Below are positions 6,112 to 13,400 of a stretch of DNA of 13,400 nt, piece by piece. Positions within the stretch are counted from its first letter, which is position 1; the number at the start of each line of letters is the position of its first letter. The position numbers and the translations under genes are program-made. Below the pieces are notes generated by a model. The model did no database searches and was not told the origin of the DNA. It worked only from the letters and a program-made list of their open reading frames with translations. This DNA comes from JBGVMW01 sp045122835 (GTDB taxonomy: Bacteria > Bacillota > Clostridia > Lachnospirales > Lachnospiraceae). The stretch spans positions 1 through 13,400 of the forward strand of contig JBGVIB010000016.1 of NCBI GenBank assembly GCA_045122835.1, given 5' to 3'.

Positions 6112-7518
6112 TTAGCTATATATAATTTCAACCGGAATTTTGATGGTAAAGCAGCTACCCTCACCTAAAGTACTTTCAAGCTGGATTTCTCCTTTATTGT
6201 ATTCTACCACATGCTTCACAATAGAAAGACCAAGACCTGTACCACCGGATTTTTTGCTTCGTCCTTTATCTACACGGTAAAAACGTTCAAAAATACGCTT
6301 CTGATCTTCTTCGCTGATTCCAACTCCATTGTCTCTGATACGAATAACCATGATATCACTTGTCTGACAATCAATATTTACCCAGACATCTCCTCCAGGC
6401 TTATTATATTTCACTCCATTGTTCACAAGATTGAGTATCAGCTCCCGCATCTGCTTTGGACTACTTTTTATACATATAGGTTTGCATTCAGAATGGAGTG
6501 TAACCTGATAATCCTTCGCAATTGGTCCCATAGATTCTAAAATTTCATCCACTAATGGACACATTCGAACCTCAGACAATACCTCTACATTTTCATTTGC
6601 CTCTAGTCGGGAAATCATCAAAATATCATTAATCAGATTTGTCATGTTATCTGTTTCCTTCATAATTCTCTGATAAAAATCCTTCTGCATAGAATCATCA
6701 ATACCAAAGCCCTGACTGAGCAACTCTGTATACCCCTTTATGGAAGTAATAGGTGTCTTTAACTCGTGAGAAGCGTTAGAAAAGAACTCCTGCCTTATCT
6801 TTTTTTCCATTTCTAAACTTGCTACATGTTCCCGTATAGACTCAGACATTTTTCTGGCAGATGTGCTAATCTGGTTCAACTCCTCATATCTGCTTTCCGA
6901 AAATTGAAATGGCTCATCAATCTTTTGAACCTTTTCCATCTCCCGACTGATAGCAATAATGGGCTTTGTAATCTCATCTGACAAACGCCAACCTACAATA
7001 ATGGTGACAACCAATGCCGAAATAATTCCGACTATGATAATCGGCAACAACTTTTTGGCAAAATCTGTCAGACCATGATATGGCTCCGATAAACGAATGA
7101 CATAATTTCCATCCACAGTGAGTCTGGTTACATACAGCATATTCGAGTGAAGTGTTTGCGAATAACGAGTTGCATATCCAAAACCGGAATCTATGGCACT
7201 TCGTATCTCCTCTCGTTCTATATGATTTTCCAGACTTGCAATATCTTCTATAGAAGAATCTGCCACAACAATACCTTCCGTAGTTACAATGGTCACACGC
7301 ATCTCATCTGTAAAAACATCTTCTGTGATTGTTAACAGATTCTCCTGCAAATTATTATCATATTCAATAATATGCTCTAATACATGAATAGTCTGATACA
7401 TATCCTGCACTGTAGTATCTAACATAGATTTACTGATAAAATAACCTGTTACACTGCAGCAAATGACTAATGCCAATATAATAATCAAAAGAAATCTTAT
7501 TAATATTGCTTTTTTCAT
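6112..7518 (-). CDS. phoR: PhoR-type sensor histidine kinase
   Basis: The likely start is the ATG at 7518, since GGAG lies 6 bases before it; an ATG at 7530 would add four residues. The 468-residue protein has a first membrane helix (about 4-24), an extracellular sensor domain (about 28-155) with the PhoR/WalK-like pattern of VADS, ENHIEREEI and RYSQTLHSNMLYV, a second helix (about 156-178) and a HAMP linker. The dimerisation domain carries ASHELKTP with His251 as phosphate acceptor. The ATPase domain has the N box (NLVNNGVKYN), DNGVGI and GGTGLGLSIV. It should phosphorylate the response regulator encoded 33 bases upstream. The PhoR assignment rests on the neighbouring pst-phoU genes; PhoU and the Pst transporter normally restrain this kinase when phosphate is plentiful. 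Confidence 0.85.
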   Translation of the reverse strand: MKKAILIRFLLIIILALVICCSVTGYFISKSMLDTTVQDMYQTIHVLEHIIEYDNNLQENLLTITEDVFTDEMRVTIVTTEGIVVADSSIEDIASLENHIEREEIRSAIDSGFGYATRYSQTLHSNMLYVTRLTVDGNYVIRLSEPYHGLTDFAKKLLPIIIVGIISALVVTIIVGWRLSDEITKPIIAISREMEKVQKIDEPFQFSESRYEELNQISTSARKMSESIREHVASLEMEKKIRQEFFSNASHELKTPITSIKGYTELLSQGFGIDDSMQKDFYQRIMKETDNMTNLINDILMISRLEANENVEVLSEVRMCPLVDEILESMGPIAKDYQVTLHSECKPICIKSSPKQMRELILNLVNNGVKYNKPGGDVWVNIDCQTSDIMVIRIRDNGVGISEEDQKRIFERFYRVDKGRSKKSGGTGLGLSIVKHVVEYNKGEIQLESTLGEGSCFTIKIPVEIIYS

Positions 7519-7551
7519 AGTAATCTCCATTTTGTCATTTAAATGACTTGA

Positions 7552-8247
7552 TTAACCAGCTACAAAACGATAACCAACACTTCTCACCGTCTTGATATAG
7601 CTACTGCCTTCCTCTCCTAATTTCTTTCGTAATGTCTTAATATGAATGTCAAGTGTGCGGGTTTCTACCTCTACGGAATAATCCCACAATTCATTGAGCA
7701 GTTCTTCTCTTTCTACTACTCTGTTTTGATTTTCCACCAGATAATTTAACAGTTCATATTCTTTATATGTAAGATTTAATATCTGTCCTTTCATATAAAC
7801 TTCCCTTGCATCATGATTAATTTGAAGTTCACCATAGGACAGGGTATTGTTTGATTGTTTTTCCGGTTTCTTCTCCACTCGACGAAGGAGTGAGCGCACT
7901 CTGGCAGCCAATTCTAACACTCCAAATGGCTTTGTCATATAATCATCTGCGCCACTATCTAAGCCAGTTACCTTATCATATTCTTTATCTTTAGCTGTAA
8001 GAATAATAATAGGCAACTTACCCACTTTTTCCTTCTGCCTAATAAGCTTAATAGCATCCAGTCCACTCATGCCAGGCAGCATAAGATCAAATACAGCCAG
8101 CACAGGCACATCATTTTCTATATTTTCCACTGCCGGTTCTGCTGATTCAAATGCAATAACCTGATAACCATATCCCTCTAATGCAATCTTTACTAAGTTT
8201 CTTATGTTTTCATCATCTTCAATTACATATATACTCTGCATACTCAT
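7552..8247 (-). CDS. phoP: PhoP/PhoB-type OmpR-family response regulator
   Basis: The 231-residue product has a receiver domain with the acidic pair Asp11-Asp12, phosphorylation site Asp54 (VFDLMLPGMSG), Thr84 and Lys106. A winged-helix DNA-binding domain (about 135-231) ends with the usual TVRSVGYRFVAG. It is the obvious partner of the adjacent histidine kinase and the probable activator of pstS through PhoP-box repeats. The start at 8247 has AGGA only four bases ahead; an in-frame ATG at 8241 would have 10 bases and cannot be excluded. A GTGCG/CGCAC hairpin (8260-8277) stands just upstream of the ribosome binding site. No PhoP box was obvious in front of it. Confidence 0.88.
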   Translation of the reverse strand: MSMQSIYVIEDDENIRNLVKIALEGYGYQVIAFESAEPAVENIENDVPVLAVFDLMLPGMSGLDAIKLIRQKEKVGKLPIIILTAKDKEYDKVTGLDSGADDYMTKPFGVLELAARVRSLLRRVEKKPEKQSNNTLSYGELQINHDAREVYMKGQILNLTYKEYELLNYLVENQNRVVEREELLNELWDYSVEVETRTLDIHIKTLRKKLGEEGSSYIKTVRSVGYRFVAG

Positions 8248-8528
8248 TCATTCCTATCTGTGCGCAGTGATTCGCACCCTTGTATTCTTGTTGAACACAC
8301 ATTTTTTGTCCAACTTTTTCGTATCCTGTACTATATTAGCACATCGTTCCTTATCATTTCCATAAAAATAGACAAAATACCATTTTCCGTTATTAGCGTA
8401 CTGTACCATTGATATATGAGAAAAAGCCCTTGCATTCTATTTAGTGCTGCAACGACTTTCCCCCCACTGTCATTCAATTGTTGAGTTTATGTTTAACACT
8501 TAAAAAAGTGAACAAACCAATTTTTACA
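8248..8528. other. Intergenic region upstream of phoP
   Basis: No gene is visible. It holds the 5-bp hairpin at 8260-8277, a 14-base segment (8394-8407) that recurs exactly between pstS and pstC, and a small CACTT/AAGTG inverted repeat (8497-8510). On the minus strand TTAAAC and CTCAAC lie 11 bases apart near 8480-8495, a weak echo of a PhoP box. I found no convincing sigma-A promoter for phoP. Confidence 0.5.
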
Positions 8529-8579
8529 TGCTACTGCATTTTCATGCGGACTGTACAATGTAGCACAATATAAAATTAT
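8529..8579 (-). repeat. 51-base dispersed repeat, copy A (3' of phoU, upstream of phoP)
   Basis: This segment aligns without gaps to 13350-13400 with 40 of 51 identical bases, and ten of the eleven differences are transitions. Within it, 8552-8556 and 8563-8567 can form a small hairpin. That pairing is kept in both copies only if the RNA is the minus strand, through a G-U pair here and a C-G pair in copy B. It starts 33 bases after the phoU stop and lies about 280 bases before phoP. Confidence 0.65.
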
Positions 8580-8611
8580 ATTGCCCGGTTCTAAATGATT
8601 GCCAATACTCT

Positions 8612-9310
8612 TTATAAAATCCGGACATCATGTATAGAGCCTGTTTCCTGAAACAACTCCCATTCGCTGATGTTCACAGCATGATCAGCCATTCGCTCTA
8701 AATATTTTGCCAGCAATAAGAAATCTACATACATATCCGTATGCCCCACATCGCTGCGAATTAATTCCACTGCCTGGTTCTTAATATCATTAAACTGATT
8801 ATCAACCTCATCATCCCTCACATCAATCTGAGATGCCAATTCTGTATTGCGATTAATCAGTGAATCTATGGCGTCATGCACCATTCCACCGGTGGTATTC
8901 ATCATTTCATATAACTGGCTTAACAACTGCTGGAACACAGGATCCTGCAAAGTAATGTTGTGGTCGTCCATCTGCTTGCGCATACGAATCACCAGCTCTG
9001 CAATATCTGCTGCATGATCTCCAATACGCTCAATATCTGTTACCACTTTCAATATGGCAGAAATCATTCGCAAATCACCTGCCAACGGTTGCTGCCTTGT
9101 AATAATGGATAAACACTTTGATTCGATTGCTCTCTGCATATCGTTGATAAACCTATCATTTTTCACAATGCTTGCAGCAATCTGTGTATCACCGCCATCC
9201 TTCAGGGAATCAAACATAGTATTAATCGCTGTTTCTACCTGGATTCCCATGCTTTTTAACATCTCATGAAGACTACTCAACTCCATCTCAAATGTTGCTC
9301 TAACTGACAT
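8612..9310 (-). CDS. phoU: PhoU phosphate signalling regulator
   Basis: This 232-residue all-helical protein has the two PhoU repeats, each with its acidic metal-binding signature (DIERIGDHAADI in the first, YLERMADHAVNI in the second). PhoU links the Pst transporter to the PhoR kinase and damps the phosphate starvation response. The ATG at 9310 opens the canonical MSVRATFEMEL. AGAGGAG lies just upstream and overlaps the end of pstB, so the two genes are tightly coupled (13 bases between stop and start). A TTG at 9331 in the same frame is less likely. It is the last gene of the pst operon. No strong U-tract terminator is seen after it. Confidence 0.93.
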   Translation of the reverse strand: MSVRATFEMELSSLHEMLKSMGIQVETAINTMFDSLKDGGDTQIAASIVKNDRFINDMQRAIESKCLSIITRQQPLAGDLRMISAILKVVTDIERIGDHAADIAELVIRMRKQMDDHNITLQDPVFQQLLSQLYEMMNTTGGMVHDAIDSLINRNTELASQIDVRDDEVDNQFNDIKNQAVELIRSDVGHTDMYVDFLLLAKYLERMADHAVNISEWELFQETGSIHDVRIL

Positions 9311-9323
9311 AATCCTCTCCTCT

Positions 9324-10082
9324 TTAACCAAATCGTCCTGTTATGTAATCTTCTGTACGTTTGTCCTGTGGACGTGAAAAAATGTTGTCTGTAGAATCAA
9401 ACTCTACCATCTCGCCAACAAGGAAAAATGCGGTATCATCAGATACACGGGCTGCCTGCTGCATGTTATGGGTAACTACTACTACTGTATAATTCTTTTT
9501 CAATTCTACCATTAATTCTTCTACTTTTAATGTAGAAATTGGATCTAATGCGGAAGTAGGCTCATCCATCAGCAGTACCTCTGGTGACACAGCAAGTGCT
9601 CTTGCTATACAAAGTCTCTGCTGCTGTCCACCTGATAAACCTAATGCAGATTTTTTCAAACGGTCCTTTACTTCATCAAAAATAGCTGCATCTCTAAGAC
9701 TTTTCTCCACAATATCATCTAAGGTAGATTTATTTTTAATGCCATGAATTCTTGGACCATATGCAATGTTATCATAGATACTCATTGGAAATGGATTTGG
9801 TTGCTGGAATACCATACCAATTTTCTTGCGAAGCAGTGTAGTATCTACCTTTGGATCATAAATATTTTCTCCATCTAATGTTACTTCTCCCTCAATACGG
9901 ACAGATGGTACTAAATCATTCATTCTGTTTAAACTCTTTAAAAATGTAGATTTACCACAACCGGATGGTCCGATAAATGCGGTTACTGCATTTTCCTTAA
10001 TATCCATATTTATATCTTTTAATGCATGGTTTTCACCATAATATAAGTTCAAATCCTTTGTACTGATCTTAATATTTGCCAT
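9324..10082 (-). CDS. pstB: Phosphate ABC transporter ATP-binding protein
   Basis: The 252-residue protein is a full-length PstB. It has Walker A GPSGCGKST (38-46), the Q-loop (QQPNPFPMSIYDN, about 93-105), signature LSGGQQQR (149-156), Walker B LLMDEP (170-175) and the switch His205. It hydrolyses ATP on the cytoplasmic side to drive phosphate through PstC-PstA. The FPMSIYDNIAYGPR stretch is typical of phosphate rather than other ABC importers. GAGG stands 5 bases before the ATG. A 79-base gap separates it from pstA, and only short weak inverted repeats are seen in that gap. Confidence 0.96.
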   Translation of the reverse strand: MANIKISTKDLNLYYGENHALKDINMDIKENAVTAFIGPSGCGKSTFLKSLNRMNDLVPSVRIEGEVTLDGENIYDPKVDTTLLRKKIGMVFQQPNPFPMSIYDNIAYGPRIHGIKNKSTLDDIVEKSLRDAAIFDEVKDRLKKSALGLSGGQQQRLCIARALAVSPEVLLMDEPTSALDPISTLKVEELMVELKKNYTVVVVTHNMQQAARVSDDTAFFLVGEMVEFDSTDNIFSRPQDKRTEDYITGRFG

Positions 10083-10161
10083 AATAACCTCAATTTCCGC
10101 CTCTGAACCGGCTCTTATAATTGCATTTACTTTCGTAACTATAAAGGTACGGAATCGTTAC

Positions 10162-11073
10162 CTACTTTCTGTTATTTACATCTAACTTCTTTGTGATTAC
10201 TTTCGTTAAAATGTTAATGATAAATACAATCACTAATAATACAATTGCGATACCAAATGCAACATCAAATTCGCCCTTCTGCATACTTAAATACAGCTGA
10301 ATGGTCATTGTACCACCAGGCTGGGATAACTTATCTACATAGCCGGCAAAGCCATTCTTTGGAAGGAGATAACCACTTCCAGCTGTAAACAATAGTGCAG
10401 CAGACTCACCTACAATACGACCAATTGCCAGAATAATACCTGTTACAATACCAGGCATAGCAGATGGCAGAAGAATCGTACGAATCATATACCACTTAGT
10501 TGCGCCAATTCCCAATGCCCCGCTACGGTAGCTGTCTGGAACGGTCTTTAATGCCTCCTGTGTATTTCTGGTTATTAAGGGCAGAATCATCAGGGTAAGG
10601 GTAAAAGAACCTGTCAAAATGGAATACTTAAAACCTAACACTTCACCAAACACGATCATACCAAATAAGCCAAAAATAATAGATGGGATACCGGAAAGTG
10701 TTTCTGTGGTGAATTCTATTACGCGCACTAATTTACCTGGTTTCGCATATTCGTTCAGATAAATGGCAGAGCCAATTCCAACCGGTGTTGCAATCAATAA
10801 TGTGATTACGATAACATATAAAGTATTCACAATATTTCCTAAGATACCTGTTGTTCCCTTTCTTGCACTTGTTACTGTAGACAAAAATTCCCAGTTTACA
10901 CTTTGAATACCATTTGTAAACACATAACCAATAATTCCTAACAATAACAGTACAGAAACTGCTGCGGACAAATATATGAATCCCGACAGCACAGTATCAC
11001 TCATTCTTTTCTTTTTCATGAAAATACTTTCGTTAGGGATAGAACCTGCATCAGCTAACATAACATTATTCAT
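10162..11073 (-). CDS. pstA: Phosphate ABC transporter permease PstA
   Basis: This 303-residue membrane protein has an N-terminal hydrophilic tail of about 30 residues and roughly six hydrophobic helices. The ABC permease EAA loop is visible (GALGIGATKWYMIRTILLP followed by IGRIVGESAALLF). With PstC it forms the phosphate channel. The start at 11073 overlaps the pstC stop by eight bases (11066-11073). A GGGAGG sequence 8 bases upstream lies inside the 3' end of pstC, which suggests translational coupling and equal dosage of the two permeases. Confidence 0.95.
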   Translation of the reverse strand: MNNVMLADAGSIPNESIFMKKKRMSDTVLSGFIYLSAAVSVLLLLGIIGYVFTNGIQSVNWEFLSTVTSARKGTTGILGNIVNTLYVIVITLLIATPVGIGSAIYLNEYAKPGKLVRVIEFTTETLSGIPSIIFGLFGMIVFGEVLGFKYSILTGSFTLTLMILPLITRNTQEALKTVPDSYRSGALGIGATKWYMIRTILLPSAMPGIVTGIILAIGRIVGESAALLFTAGSGYLLPKNGFAGYVDKLSQPGGTMTIQLYLSMQKGEFDVAFGIAIVLLVIVFIINILTKVITKKLDVNNRK

Positions 11074-12004
11074 CTCCCTTTCCTCCCTTCTTCAAAATAC
11101 CATTCAAAACAACATTAATTAACATAATAAATGCAAACAACACTAGGCCGATGGTGAACAACACTTGTCTGTGTGTATCTGCAGAATATCCCATTTCTGA
11201 TACAATTGCTGTAGTCAGGAAACGGACGGAGTTGAATGGTAATGGAATATTAACAGCACTTCCGGCAACCAATGTGATTGCCATTGCCTCACCTATGGCA
11301 CGTCCCACACCAAGTACGATTGCGGTAACAATACCAGACTTTGCAGCCGGTATGGTCACACGAAATATTGTCTGGATATGAGATGCACCTAATGCTAAAG
11401 AAGATGCTCTAAGCTGCTGTGGCACTGCTTTTAAGGATGACTCACTAATGTTGATTACTGTTGGCAGAATCATTATCGCAAGTACGATAACTGCGGATAA
11501 CAGATTAGAGCCACCGGTAAACTGATGAGTCGTGGAATCTTTAAATATGAAAAGTTCCAATTTATACATAAGGGGATTCAGTATCAGAATACCTACCAGA
11601 CCATACACAACGGATGGTATTCCTGCCAACAGTTCAACTGCCGGCTTTACAATTCCCGCTAATCTTTTCGATGCCATTTCTGATAAAAATACAGCTGTGA
11701 GAAGCCCAATTGGAACACCAATTAAAATTGCCAGAACTGTACCAATAACAGAAGTCAAAATTACATACAAAATACCGTACTGCGGATCAGCCGCTGTCGG
11801 CGCCCATGTTGTACTAAATAATATTTCTTTTAAACCTACTTTAAATATGGCAGGTGTACCACTTATAACCATATATATAGTAATAGATAGCACTGCCAGA
11901 ATGGATAACATACCGCACACCACAAATACAATATGTGCAATTATTTCTACTAATGATTTTGTTTTATTACTTCCAACAATTGAAAATGTTTGTCCTCTTT
12001 CCAT
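11066..12004 (-). CDS. pstC: Phosphate ABC transporter permease PstC
   Basis: This permease is the partner of PstA, with about six membrane helices and the EAA loop SLALGASHIQTIFRVTIP followed by VGRAIGEAMAITLVAG. The start is uncertain. The ATG at 12004 (312 residues, MERGQTFSIVG) has AGGTAG upstream and fits the usual short cytoplasmic N-terminus. An ATG at 12061 would give 331 residues but has a poorer site and adds an atypical segment. It follows pstS after a region containing a stem-loop, which could set a lower expression level for the permeases than for the binding protein. Confidence 0.92.
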   Translation of the reverse strand: MERGQTFSIVGSNKTKSLVEIIAHIVFVVCGMLSILAVLSITIYMVISGTPAIFKVGLKEILFSTTWAPTAADPQYGILYVILTSVIGTVLAILIGVPIGLLTAVFLSEMASKRLAGIVKPAVELLAGIPSVVYGLVGILILNPLMYKLELFIFKDSTTHQFTGGSNLLSAVIVLAIMILPTVINISESSLKAVPQQLRASSLALGASHIQTIFRVTIPAAKSGIVTAIVLGVGRAIGEAMAITLVAGSAVNIPLPFNSVRFLTTAIVSEMGYSADTHRQVLFTIGLVLFAFIMLINVVLNGILKKGGKGDE

Positions 12005-12100
12005 AAACTCTACCTGTATCGCGTAATACGCATATAAAACAGTTGAACCTTTGCTCAACATAAACCCACTTGAAACAATTAAATGAACTAACAGTTAACT

Positions 12101-12133
12101 GTCACCCGGCACTAGCGTACTGTACCGGATGAC
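12101..12133 (-). promoter_or_regulatory. Stem-loop between pstS and pstC
   Basis: On the minus strand 12122-12133 pairs with 12101-12112 in a 12-bp stem with two G-U pairs and a 9-base loop. No U-run follows, so it is unlikely to be a full intrinsic terminator. In pst operons a hairpin here can stabilise the pstS part of the mRNA or cause partial attenuation; that role is inferred. Confidence 0.6.
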
Positions 12134-12180
12134 AATTATATTTTTTGAGTGATTTGTTTGACACGAAAACTTTCCCGTAA

Positions 12181-13119
12181 TTAATCTACTGTGATTAATC
12201 CAACCTCTGAAATGATTTCTTTACCTTCTTCAGAAGCAATGTAATCAAAGTATGCTTTTACTAAATCATCCTGAGCAGAGATTTCTCCCATAGTTGCCAT
12301 AACAAATGGTCTTGACAAGAAATATGAGCCTGCCTTGATATTCTCTACTGTAGGTTCTACACTTTCTAATGAAACTGCATTTACGGTATCGTCTACTACA
12401 TCAAGAGACACATATCCGATTGCACCTGGTGTAGAAGCAACCTTAGCCATAACAGCACCTGTAGAATCTAATTCATTTGCATATGCACATGCATCTTCGA
12501 TTTCAAGAAGCTCTTCAAATGCTCCTCTTGTACCGGAAGCTGCCTCACGACCGATAACTACAATTGCTGCATCATTTCCACCGATTTCGCTCCAGTTCTT
12601 GATTTCTCCCTTATAGATACCAATTAACTGGTCCTTTGTAAGATTATCTACTGTGTTATCTTTATCAACAACAACAGATATACCATCAATTGCTACTATG
12701 TTTTCTACTGCACCAGCTTCTTTTTCACTGTCTTTTAAGTTTCTGGATGCATTACCAATCTGAACGGTTCCTGCTGTTAATGCTTCAATACCTGCAGAAG
12801 AACCGGTAAATTCTGTTGTTACTGTTACACCCGGATATTTCTCCATGAATGCTTCACCAAGAGCATTTGCCATTTTCTCCATAGATGTTGAGCCAGCTAA
12901 TGTAATCGTTCCGTTTAAATCTGCCGGAGCATCTTCTTCCGGAGCTTCTGTTGCGTCTGCATTGCCATCTGTGTTTGCATCTGCAGCAGCTGTTTCTGTC
13001 GGTGTTTCTGTTGCATCAGTTTTTTTATCCTCTGCACTTGAACCACAACCTGTTAACATTCCCATTGTCATTGTTGCCACACCTAATAATGCAGCTAATT
13101 TTTTACTTGTGTTTTTCAT
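12181..13119 (-). CDS. pstS: Phosphate-binding lipoprotein PstS
   Basis: The 312-residue product is the extracellular phosphate receptor of the Pst importer. It starts with a lipoprotein signal peptide (KK, hydrophobic core, lipobox LTGC with Cys25 as lipid anchor). A 40-residue linker of Ala, Thr, Asp and Glu (about 26-66) follows, a typical flexible tether. The binding domain shows TLAGSTS (73-79), GSSAGI (106-111), IGNASR (121-126) and SGTRG (195-199), the loops that wrap phosphate in this family. GGAGG (13127-13131) lies 7 bases before the ATG. It is the first gene of the pst operon, behind PhoP-box-like repeats, and should be induced by phosphate starvation. Confidence 0.95.
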   Translation of the reverse strand: MKNTSKKLAALLGVATMTMGMLTGCGSSAEDKKTDATETPTETAAADANTDGNADATEAPEEDAPADLNGTITLAGSTSMEKMANALGEAFMEKYPGVTVTTEFTGSSAGIEALTAGTVQIGNASRNLKDSEKEAGAVENIVAIDGISVVVDKDNTVDNLTKDQLIGIYKGEIKNWSEIGGNDAAIVVIGREAASGTRGAFEELLEIEDACAYANELDSTGAVMAKVASTPGAIGYVSLDVVDDTVNAVSLESVEPTVENIKAGSYFLSRPFVMATMGEISAQDDLVKAYFDYIASEEGKEIISEVGLITVD

Positions 13120-13211
13120 AACAATCCTCCATTCGCCATTTTAATGGCACAAAAAATGTTTCTCACAATTATTAATCTATCATGCTTTTTGTTCGAAAAA
13201 AATCAAATTAA

Positions 13212-13239
13212 AGGAAAGTCTATGTAAATTCTATGTAAA
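13212..13239 (-). promoter_or_regulatory. PhoP-box-like direct repeats upstream of pstS
   Basis: On the minus strand TTTACA (13234-13239) and TTTACA (13223-13228) are followed by TTTCCT (13212-13217), all spaced exactly 11 bases apart. The Bacillus PhoP box is a set of TT(A/T/C)ACA hexamers with 5-base gaps, so two perfect repeats and one degenerate repeat fit well. A possible -10 (TAGATT) lies at 13174-13179, but I see no matching -35. Confidence 0.65.
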
Positions 13240-13273
13240 TTCGTAACTATTCAGTACCTTCATAGGTTACCAA

Positions 13274-13302
13274 TGTTATTATGAATTGCATTCATAATAA
13301 CA
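13274..13302. repeat. Perfect 13-bp inverted repeat upstream of pstS
   Basis: TGTTATTATGAAT (13274-13286) and its exact complement (13290-13302) flank a 3-base centre. The AT-rich, nearly palindromic form suits either a DNA operator or a weak hairpin. Confidence 0.55.
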
Positions 13303-13348
13303 GGCCAAAATCCATGCAGAATCACCTACGGTGATGGATTTTGGCCTG
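13301..13348 (-). terminator. Long stem-loop, possible terminator of a gene beyond the right edge
   Basis: A 13-bp stem (13301-13313 with 13336-13348) carries an inner 6-bp stem (13321-13326 with 13330-13335) and a 7-base bulge on one side. On the minus strand it is followed by a short T-containing stretch (TTATTATG), so it could end a transcript that enters from the right. The U-tract is weak. Confidence 0.4.
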
Positions 13349-13349
13349 C

Positions 13350-13400
13350 TGCCACTACGTTTTCATACGGACTGTGCAGTTCAGCACAATACAAGATTGT
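13350..13400 (-). repeat. 51-base dispersed repeat, copy B (upstream of pstS)
   Basis: This is the partner of 8529-8579, in the same orientation and with 78% identity. The inner hairpin (TGTGC with GCACA on either strand) is perfect here. It lies about 230 bases before the pstS start and runs to the window edge, so its right boundary is unknown. Confidence 0.65.

Noticed and set aside
11532..12026. Open frame of 164 codons on the plus strand
   Set aside because: It is antisense to pstC, has no ribosome binding site, and its protein matches no family; it is a shadow of the permease gene.
12101..12133. Intrinsic terminator between pstS and pstC
   Set aside because: The stem is strong, but no U-run follows it and the operon genes continue downstream, so it is listed as a regulatory stem-loop.

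Overview
The window looks like chromosome of an AT-rich low-GC Gram-positive, most likely a Clostridia member close to the Lachnospiraceae. This is inferred from the base composition, strong AGGAGG-type ribosome binding sites, a MecA homologue, a lipobox-anchored PstS, a YaaH-like GH18 enzyme with an SH3b domain, and a kinase of Firmicute type. No tRNA, rRNA operon, insertion sequence, prophage gene or CRISPR array is visible.

Layout. Positions 1-150 are a GC-richer, hairpin-rich stretch that may be a structured RNA cut by the window edge. A membrane-anchored GH18 glycosidase (174-1913, minus) and a Ser/Thr protein kinase fused to a degenerate P-loop domain (2276-3713, minus) follow. Between them lies a compact potential three-way-junction RNA (2127-2243). 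One of its strands could instead pair with the glycosidase's ribosome binding site. The kinase's glycine-rich loop is encoded in frame, but the only well-placed ATG is one base out of frame. This is either a frameshift mutation or sequence error, or a possible +1 recoding site at GGG-TAA. Next come mecA (4028-4771, plus), a small DUF1858 CxxC protein (4832-5032, minus) and a minimal soluble PocR-MCP chemoreceptor (5355-5993, plus). Both plus-strand genes have a recognisable promoter and a stem-loop at or near the predicted transcript start.

From 6112 to the right end is a complete phosphate module, all on the minus strand: pstS, pstC, pstA, pstB and phoU, then, after a 360-base gap, the response regulator and histidine kinase (phoP/phoR type). 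PstS captures phosphate at the outer membrane face, PstC and PstA form the channel, PstB powers it, and PhoU links transporter state to the sensor kinase. The response regulator would be expected to act on PhoP-box-like repeats at 13212-13239 upstream of pstS.

The least explained signals are three. The first is a 51-base imperfect repeat found just 3' of phoU (upstream of phoP) and again upstream of pstS, so that direct copies bracket the pst-phoU operon. The second is the three-way-junction element before the glycosidase. The third is the start-region frame conflict in the kinase.
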